Shown piece by piece: positions 56,799 through 64,000 of a DNA stretch of 64,000 nt. Under the pieces are notes generated by a model, which saw only the letters and a list, made by a program, of their open reading frames with translations, had not been told where the DNA came from and searched no databases. The stretch covers positions 434,001-498,000 of the forward strand of contig JALQBC010000029.1 of NCBI GenBank assembly GCA_023375675.1. Direction: 5' to 3'. Positions within the stretch are counted from its first letter, which is position 1, and each line of letters opens with the position of its first letter. The DNA comes from Cytospora piceicola. Lineage: Eukaryota > Ascomycota > Sordariomycetes > Diaporthales > Cytosporaceae. Both the position numbers and the translations under genes were made by a program.

Positions 56799-57821
56799 AT
56801 GTCTGGAGCAGGAGTAAGACCCTCATCGTGCAGACACCCGGCGACCTGGAGATGCTCACACATGGCAACAGGATAGGGAGGCGGTCTTTCCGACCCGACA
56901 GTCCCTCGGCTTAATGAAGTCCAAGCTCAAGGGTGCCGAAGTAGGCCACAGCTTGCTGAAGAGGAAGAGTGAGGCCCTGACCAAGTGCGTCGATTATCCC
57001 CGCTGCCGAAACTCTCCAATCTTTCCGAATATGAAACCAACGTGCTATCTTACAGGCGATTCCGAGACATCACAAAACGGATCGACGAGGCAAAGAGGAA
57101 GATGGGTCGGGTGATGCAGATTGCGTCTTTCTCGCTCGCCGAGGTCACATACGCTGTTGGTGGTGATATCGGATACCAGGTGCAGGAGTCGGTCAAGTCT
57201 GCACGGTTCAGGGTCCGCGCGAAGCAGGAGAACGTATCTGGTGTCCTCCTACCGGCCTTCGAAAGCTACACCGAGGACGGTATCAACGACTTCGCCATGA
57301 CAGGTCTGGGCAAGGGTGGCCAACAAGTGCAGAGATGCCGGGAGACATATGCTAGAGCCGTCGAGGCCTTGGTGGAGCTTGCCAGTCTGCAGACTGCATT
57401 CGTTATTCTTGACGAGGTCATCAAGGTGGTCAACCGGAGAGGTGAGTTCTACCCTCGATATGATGTCTATGATGATGTCCGGGTGCTAACCTTGAGGCAG
57501 TCAACGCCATTGAGCATGTTATCATTCCTCGAACGGAGAACACCATCAAATGTAAGTATGGCGCTAGAAATCGCTGGGTGCAAGGGCTGACTTGTGCGGG
57601 CAGACATCAACTCCGAGCTTGACGAGCTGGACAGAGAGGAGTTCTACCGCCTGAAGAAGGTCGCAAACAAGAAGCAGCGAGACACTGCGGCTTTGGACGC
57701 CGAAATGGCGGCAAAGAGAGAGGTGGAGGCGGAGGCCGGTAAAGAGAAGTTCGTTGAGGAAGATACATCAGCCCCTGCGGATATGCTCGCGGCCGAGGAG
57801 GAGGAAGACGTTATTTTCTAA
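56799..57821 (+). CDS. VMA8: V-type proton ATPase subunit D
   Basis: Central-stalk subunit of the vacuolar V1 ATPase, coupling ATP hydrolysis to rotor movement. Exons 56799..56813, 56872..56984, 57056..57441, 57501..57551, 57604..57821; introns 58, 71, 59 and 52 bp; 260 aa. The first coding exon is only five codons (MSGAG). The conserved opening is REAVFPTRQSLGLMKSKLKGAEVGHSLLKRKSEALT in pieces, and later blocks include FSLAEVTYAVGGDIGYQVQE, RAVEALVELASLQTAFVILDE, NAIEHVIIPRTENTIKYINSE and LDELDREEFYRLKKVANKK, all diagnostic of subunit D. The acidic C-terminus (LAAEEEEDVIF) is typical of fungi. The five-exon model is required: the family sequence is continuous only after splicing. Converges on the RRM gene 200 bp downstream. 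Confidence 0.97.
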
Positions 57822-58021
57822 GCTGGGCAAGACGGCGGAGCACTGGCAAGACTGGGCCGACGACGTATGCACGAACAACAGGACGGGAGGAACGTGGGAG
57901 TCTGTAAGAACTTGGTATCATGGATGCATTACGCCAATACGCCTACCTAGCCCATCTGTATTAAACATAGCATTCCTACAATCGCAAGAATACTTCTTGA
58001 TTGCGCCACCGAACCGGCCCC

Positions 58022-58886
58022 TTACTGTCGCTGGTACGTAACCTTCATACTCTTGCCCCCATTCAACTGCATGCCAGCCGTGTTCTCCTTCGCAGTAATG
58101 GCACCAGCCTCGTTCTCGTACTCGATGAAAGCAATACCCCGACGGCCAGGGACCAGACGGACTTCGCGGAATCCCTCGAAGCGTCCAAAGACGTTGGTGA
58201 GGGTCGCGGCGTCGACATCGTCAGGCAGGTTCTGTACGAAGAGGATCTTGTTGGGAGGCAGGTACTCGTCGGGCACGACGGTGGCAGCGGCGGGACCTGT
58301 TGGCTTGAGACCGGCGCCTCGTGCTGTCTTGGCAGGACGGCCGCCCTGTTCGCCTCCAGGCGCGGGGCGCTTGAGGCGCTGCTGCTCGGCTTCAAGTGCC
58401 TTCTTCTTGTCTGTGTGAGGAGAGGGTATGTCAGTCAGGCTGCTGCTGTCGTTCATGAAGCCTAGGGTCACCACTATCTCACCTTTCTCCGCCGTACGCC
58501 TCCTCTTGTGCAGCTCAAAGTCCTCCTCTGTTCCATACTTCTGCACCGTGGCGTCGCTCCTCGTCTTCGCCAGGGCAACCTGCATAGGCTTGCCGAACAG
58601 GTCGAAGCCGTCAACGTCCTCTGCAGCCTGCTGCGCTGCCTCCGGGGTGTCGAAGACGATAAAGGCCTGTCCTTTCGCCTTTAGGTTGGTCTTGGCAACG
58701 ATGTCGATGACATTTCCAAACTCGGAGAAGAGCTCACGGAGGGCATCCTTGAGAGGGTCGATCTTGACGCGCTCCTCGAGGTTTCGCACGTAGACACTGT
58801 GATGAAGATGTTAGCTACACCTGTACCTACGCAGTGTCGGGGTGCAATGACACATACGTGGTGACTGGCGCTCCTGGTGTGGCCAT
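58022..58886 (-). CDS. U1A/U2B''-type snRNP protein with two RRMs
   Basis: Spliceosomal snRNP protein of the U1A/U2B''/SNF group. Exons on the minus strand: 58858..58886, 58483..58796, 58022..58410; introns 61 and 72 bp; 243 aa. RRM1 (about 10-90): VYVRNLEERVKIDPLKDAL, RNP1-like KAKGQAFIVF, GKPMQVALAKTRSD. A basic linker follows (HKRRRTAEKDKKKALEAEQQ) with an Ala/Pro/Gly-rich stretch. RRM2 (about 165-243): NKILFVQNLPDDVDAATLTN, FEGFREVRLVPGRRGIAFIE, KSMKVTYQ, very like the second RRM of U1A. Fungi often carry one protein covering U1A and U2B'' roles; which snRNA is bound cannot be decided here. Confidence 0.92.
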
Positions 58887-59985
58887 TTTGATCAATGTCT
58901 CAAGCCCACGGCCTTCTGTCAGTGTGCAGATGAGGTAAAGTTTGTGAGGATTGACTGGAAGAGCAGTGGTAGTTGGCAGACTGTTAGTGATGTGGGAGAC
59001 TTCTAGTTTGGTGTCCGGGTTGAGTTGAGCTTTGGTCCAAAAACACAGTTTACGAAGATTTAACTACTGTGCTTTGGCACAGTGACCCACCAATCACTAC
59101 ACACCACACTCCGGGGGTGCGCCACGATTATATGTATTAGTAGTACCACTACGATTTGGGTGTTTGGTTTAAAAAGGCCCTGAGAATTTCTGGTCAGTTT
59201 TCCTGAACGGGTCGGACAGTATTTCAGAAGGGAGAGTTTACGACAATGGCTTCTGTTGGAAGTGCCTATCCGAGACGGTCACCGGGGACTCGAGAGTTGT
59301 TTCTAGTGGCTTTAAGTACCTGGTTATTCTTTCCAAAGAGTTGGGGTTTTCGATACTGTTCAAAAAAGAGGGGGAGTAAGTAAGCAAGCAAGTACCTAGG
59401 TAATGAATTGATAAAGTGATTAACTACCTAGGTACCTAAGTAATTAAACAGGTAAGTAGGCAAGTAGCTGGAATTATTACAGTCGTAACCCTTGTAGAGT
59501 ACCTGACCAGTCAGTCGTAGGGTTGATATTATCAAACGGTATATATGTGTAGTCCTGTGCAATGTATCTTCTGTTATAATGATCAAAAGAAAATTAATCC
59601 TATTATGAGAATAATACTTGAATTACTAACTGAAGAGCAACTATGGAAGCTATCTAGATGGTGATACTATGTCATTTATCTAGCTCTTCAACATGTGGCT
59701 CGGAGTGCTCACGCTTTGAATACCGTGAGCATTTTCTGCTCGCATAGTGGTATCTCTGGGTTTCACAAGCCATTCGTACGATTGCTTTGATGTGTGGGAA
59801 GTTGGCAGCCACTATTGCATACCAAATGAATACAATAGCATACAAGCACAACTCGCACTTCATGGGAATAATTCAAACTTGGTGTATCCCTCTTCGGGCC
59901 GCTCTAGATTTCCACCCGCTGTGTTTGTAAATATATACTGTACGTACGATTATACACTTCAAGATATTCCGTCATCTCGTATGCC
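58887..59985. other. Intergenic region
   Basis: 1.1 kb between two minus-strand genes. It has TACCTAGGTA at 59393-59402 and 59425-59434 within a TACCTAAGTAATTA-rich stretch, and is AT-rich from 59500 to 59680. No gene supported. Confidence 0.45.
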
Positions 59986-62900
59986 TCATTCCGCTTTCTC
60001 CTCTGACTTCTCCGCTGCAGGAGGGTCTGCCGGCTCTTCAACAACCGGCTCTGCCGGCTCCTCCAGAGCAAGGTCCTTTCTCAGGTCCGGTAGGAAACGG
60101 TCTATGCGTTTCCAAGATTCTGACCATAACTTCTCCTTGGACGGGTCCTGGCTCGGCGGCACAAGGTACCCGTTGCTTGACATGAACAAGAGAACGTTCT
60201 TTAAGTTCTCTGGTACGGCCTCCTCCTGAAAGATGATTGGTTAGCACATCCCCAGCACGAAACGCCAACAAAGGACTTGACTTACAAGACTGTCCCCTTG
60301 CCCGCTGTTCATAAGACGGTCCATGATGTCGATGATCTTGATCCAGAGATCTAACATTCCGTCCCAATCCGAGAGCAGCACAAGGTACTGGAGGAAGACC
60401 TTGCAGAGAAGCGAGGAGGCTTGGACCCTAGTCTCGCTCATGCCGTCACGATCTGACGAGAAGACCTCGGGCTTCAACAAACGAAAGATCAGCGGGAACA
60501 AGACCTCGCCAAATATGGCGGTCCACTCCCTATGGTCACCTGATGTCAACTCCGGCGAAAATAGCGCCCGCTGCAGAGAATTGAAAGCCATCTGCCGCAC
60601 TTCCCGACGCGGGTTGGTGCATTGCGTCGTTAGAGCCTCAAAGATAGGTAGCCAGTAAGCGGACCACGCTGATGGAAAGTTAGTCACTGGGGAAAGCCTC
60701 GGCAAAATTGGGAGTGTTTGCTTACCCTCGTTGTTCTCCAAGTGAGATTGCTTCATAAGCTGCGGGATGCGAGAGGTCATGCTGTAGATGATGTCGATAG
60801 CCTTGAAACCTCGCTGGACGACAGGATTCTCACTATGAAGGATCAGCATTGATAGACGGGCTCCGAGGGAACGAGACATACCTAGCAGGTTCCGGCTTCG
60901 CTGGGGCGGGACGAGCTGGTCTCCGAGGTTGTCTCCTCGGATCAGTCCTTGGTTCTTTAGGTACCGTTGCACTCGCAGCAGAAGCAAAGTGACTCAGGAG
61001 AGTGATGGCTGCTTCGTAGTTGTCTGCCATGATGGCCGTGGATGAAGGACTCACGCCGGTCTCCAGTATCTCAAACACGATGGGTGCGGATGCACTTTCG
61101 GTTGACAGGTTACGGAGGATGGCCCAGAAATCGGGCGATGTCATGATTTCATTTCTCAAAGGACCCGGCTCGTCAATGCAGGCTTTGAGGCCCTTGAGTA
61201 CGAGCTTGGATGTTTTCTTGAGAATTTCCGGGGAGAAGCTCGATACAGTGTGAAGTAGTACCGGGGCGCGGATGAAGTCGTACTCCTGGATGTCGGGTTG
61301 AGCCTCTCCCTCTTCACTCCGGTCATACTTCGAGGAACTTACATAGCTGGCCTGAAGTAGTCTGAAGAGGTAGAAGGTCGTTCTTGCGACAGTGATGGGA
61401 TGGTGACTGCTGATGTCACGCAGTATGGCTTGGAGCGCACCGACGACGCGCCTACCGAGTAATTTGACCGTGTCGTCATCCCGGAGAGCAAGTATTGTAC
61501 TCAGTTCCAGGATGTAGATAAGTGAAGGGTCGTAAGAAATTGTGTTTCGCGGTTTTGTGGCTGCAGCAGGGGAGGAGGGCGGAACATTGTCAGCTTTCAC
61601 GGTGAACACGACATCTGATCCGTTGTCATCAGGAATCTGGTCCAACAAAGCATCCACCAAAGCCTCGAGGCTCTCGTCAGGTAAATTTCTGGTATCAATT
61701 AGCAACCACACATACTAGGATAAACAAAGTGACTTACGGAAGATGCGCAAATATCTCCTCCATCTGGCACTGGTTAATACATTCTACGGTGCTGAGGGTG
61801 CTGTCCAGCTCCTCTTCGGAAGGTTCGGGCGGATCGTCGGCTGCATAGCTTTGGATGAAATTCGAAAACGCCTGGAACAGTCCGGTATCGTTCTGCTTGG
61901 CAGCACGATCTATGACCTGTTGGGGGCTTTTCAGAGGGATCGGTCCAATCCCTAGACGACCCCGGTCACCCGGAAATGTGACAAGCGAGTTGACGAACAA
62001 GTTAAGCCATATGCGGAGGATCTATTTCGACAGGTGAGTAAAAAGCTGGTTTCAAAGGCACAGGACGAGTACTCACGTCTTTCCAGCCCTTTCGGATAAT
62101 GTGTTCCTTGGACGTGACAACCCGGAACAGGACGAGCAATGCCAGCTGAGTCCTGAAATCGCGACCTATTCTGACGGCGAGCTCGCTAACCATTATCTTC
62201 TTCTCATCAACCTGAACCTCGGTATTCAAGCTGGTATTTAGGGTTGGCTCATGTGTCAAAGTCGTCATCAGGCTCAAGGAGTATATGATCTGATCTAGAG
62301 CCTCGGTAACGTTGTACTTCTGAGCGATACGGGCGCACTCATCAAAGCCCGACACAACCCTTGCGAACACTGTGTCGTCGGTAGCAGACATAAAAACGTA
62401 AGATAAGGTTGATACGATAGGCCTCCAAGTTGCAGCGAACATATCCGCATCGTAGATGTTGGTATCACAGATCAGCAGAGGACCTGCAGCCTCAGTCTTC
62501 AGCAGCAATTCTCTCCAGGCATAGTCGAACGCATGCTTGTTGTCATGCTCATCAGGCAGGACGATCTCGTTCGTCTTGATCGCGTCAAAGATCGCTTGCA
62601 GGTATTCAGGGGCGAAGTTCTGTCCTGAATTGACACCACGCAAATTTCGGGAGAAATCATCCACTGTCATTCGGTTCACAGACTTGACATTGGGGTTGTG
62701 TTGGTCGGTGTTGAGCATGATAATGGCGTACGTCAGTACGTAGACAGCGTCTTTGTCTGCCACGTCCGCGGGTATCGAGTTGGCACAATATTTCTCCGCA
62801 AACGATGTTACTATCCTCTCGATGAGAGGAGCTTCACCTGGCAGCCGGAAGGTTTCGAGGAGGGTCCTCAACGCTTCATCCACGCGCTTGTCTGTAAATT

Positions 62901-64000
62901 CGAATTGGTCCATGAAGACGTCCAGAATAGCCTCATTCCCTCTCTTAGACAGGTAATCCCCGAGAACCTTCTTCGACACCAGAGAAGTCGACCTCAGGAA
63001 GTCCGCAACGCATTTCGGGTCTGTTGCAGATTCGATAATGCCCTTGTCCTGCAAAAAGGCGAGACCACCCCTGGGGCTCTCATTGAACTTGCTTGTGCCC
63101 TTTACGATAAGCTTCTTCCTACGCCGTTGATCCCTCAGATGCGCCGGATCAGGGTAGCCATCGGTCTGTGGCGGTTGGTCCAATCTCTCTGCTATGAACG
63201 AGATGTACCGCAGGAGCGCATCGAGACATAGCGGCGGCACGCTCGTCGTGCTCCAGGTTGCTGAATCGGGCAGGGCGTTCCGTGATAGCATACCAAGCAT
63301 GTCCTCGCACAGATCGGCCAGGTTTGGGTCGCAGTCGTAGTTGATGAATAGCTCGACCATGAAGGTAGGCATTCTAGCAAGCACACATATACTTTCCACC
63401 ATGGCTTGCCTCGCGTCTGGTTTTCTCGCACCGCCTTCCAAGCCCAACTTCTGTCGGTCCTTGATCGGTACTGGGGTTGATTGGCCACTGCTTGCTTGCG
63501 ACCGAGGGGGCTTCACCAGCTTAGGGGCCTGTGGGATGCCATCGTACAAGGATGGGTCAATTCCAATTTCTCTCGGAATATCGAAGCGCAGGTGAAGGCA
63601 CGCGACCAGGTAGGACAAGAACTTTTCCTGCTGTAGCTTCAGGACACCGCGGCAGGTGGATATCAAAGTCCCCGCGACCAGCAAAGATTCTTGCAAAATG
63701 GCCATGTTGTCGGACCGCACCAACTGGAAGAGGTGAGAACATAACTTGTCCTCCGCGATCGTTGCGAGGGCCGGGTGTCTGGCGATGGAAGGACCGGCAA
63801 CCTCAAGAGCGACATGTATTATCCGGAGCGCCATCACTCTCATAGTGTCGGGGTGTTTGCGGTCGCGCGGGTCCAGGAAGTTCACCAGTACCCTAAACAG
63901 CTCTCGAACTGAAGGCAAAGAGTAAGGCCTTAAGTCAAGAGAGTCAGTTGTCCCTGTTTCCGAGGCTAGAGTCGCCTGGTCTGCTTCTCTTGTTCCAGAG
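59986..64000 (-). CDS. GEA2: GEA/GBF1-type Sec7 ARF guanine-nucleotide exchange factor (5' end beyond window)
   Basis: Activates ARF GTPases for COPI vesicle formation at the Golgi. Partial: the coding frame is open to the right edge. Exons on the minus strand: 62077..64000 (continuing), 61738..62021, 60882..61688, 60726..60832, 60286..60668, 59986..60225; introns 55, 49, 49, 57 and 60 bp; about 1248 codons present. The Sec7 domain is in the first exon (about 62500-63130) with the glutamic finger in TFRLPGEAPLIERIVTSF and the motif-2 block VYVLTYAIIMLNTDQHNPNV. Upstream are HUS/DCB-like helical segments (VMALRIIHVALEVAGPSIARH); downstream are HDS-type repeats (DIIYSMTSRIPQLMKQSHLE, EVRQMAFNSLQRALFSPEL). 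The C-terminus is an acidic Pro/Glu tail. GEA1 and GEA2 are single-ortholog in many filamentous fungi, so the symbol is nominal. Stop at 59986-59988. Confidence 0.95.

Overview
The window reads as the nuclear genome of a filamentous ascomycete (Pezizomycotina, most likely Sordariomycetes). The evidence is: intron-containing genes with short spliceosomal introns (most 49-94 bp, GT-AG ends, CTAAC/CTGAC-type branch sites), fungal-specific gene families (Zn2Cys6 regulator, TMS1, CSC1/OSCA-type channel, GVP36-type BAR protein, kelch-ectodomain membrane protein), long intergenic spaces, and fungal forms of housekeeping proteins (Ku70 with a SAP tail, SYF1, VMA8, ferrochelatase). I cannot name the species.

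Layout. 0.2-2.1 kb: cystathionine beta-lyase (+) converging on a small orphan gene (-). 2.1-5.2 kb: no convincing gene. 5.2-9.9 kb: TMS1/serine-incorporator (-) divergent from a major-facilitator transporter (+). 10.8-11.2 kb: a large simple-repeat array. 11.4-23.6 kb: six minus-strand genes in a row (PPR protein, LSM4, GVP36-like BAR protein, kelch membrane protein, then a GC-rich orphan). 23.6-27.3 kb: gene-poor, holding a second copy of the simple-repeat array in the opposite orientation. 27.3-36.6 kb: three plus-strand genes (CSC1/OSCA-like channel, PI-PLC X-domain protein, Zn2Cys6 regulator). 37.0-43.8 kb: three minus-strand genes (HIT-family dinucleoside polyphosphate hydrolase, MFS transporter, ferrochelatase), the last divergent from Ku70 (44.4-46.4 kb, +). 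46.4-52.6 kb: a 6 kb repeat-rich, gene-poor block with gene fragments. 52.6-64.0 kb: a compact housekeeping block (small conserved protein, SYF1, VMA8, U1A/U2B''-type RRM protein, GEA-type Sec7 ARF exchange factor running off the right edge).

Counting correction to the above: the minus-strand run 11.4-23.6 kb contains five genes (PPR, LSM4, GVP36, kelch, orphan).

The genes look like independent housekeeping and accessory genes, not a pathway cluster. Shared themes are mRNA processing (LSM4, SYF1, U1A-like), membrane traffic (GVP36, TMS1, GEA, VMA8) and sulfur/heme metabolism, but nothing in the arrangement suggests co-regulation beyond the divergent pairs.

I found no obvious new defence, toxin or biosynthetic system. 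The most informative unusual signals are: at least 16 copies of the palindrome TACCTAGGTA confined to intergenic DNA; two pairs of dispersed simple-repeat arrays that share non-repetitive edge sequence (one pair sharing a 39-bp perfect module); a scrambled inverted-repeat block at 47.7-49.0 kb; a probable GC-AG intron in the GVP36 homologue; an LSM4 gene whose first coding exon is only the ATG; and an intronless GC-rich orphan gene with a full-length open antisense frame.
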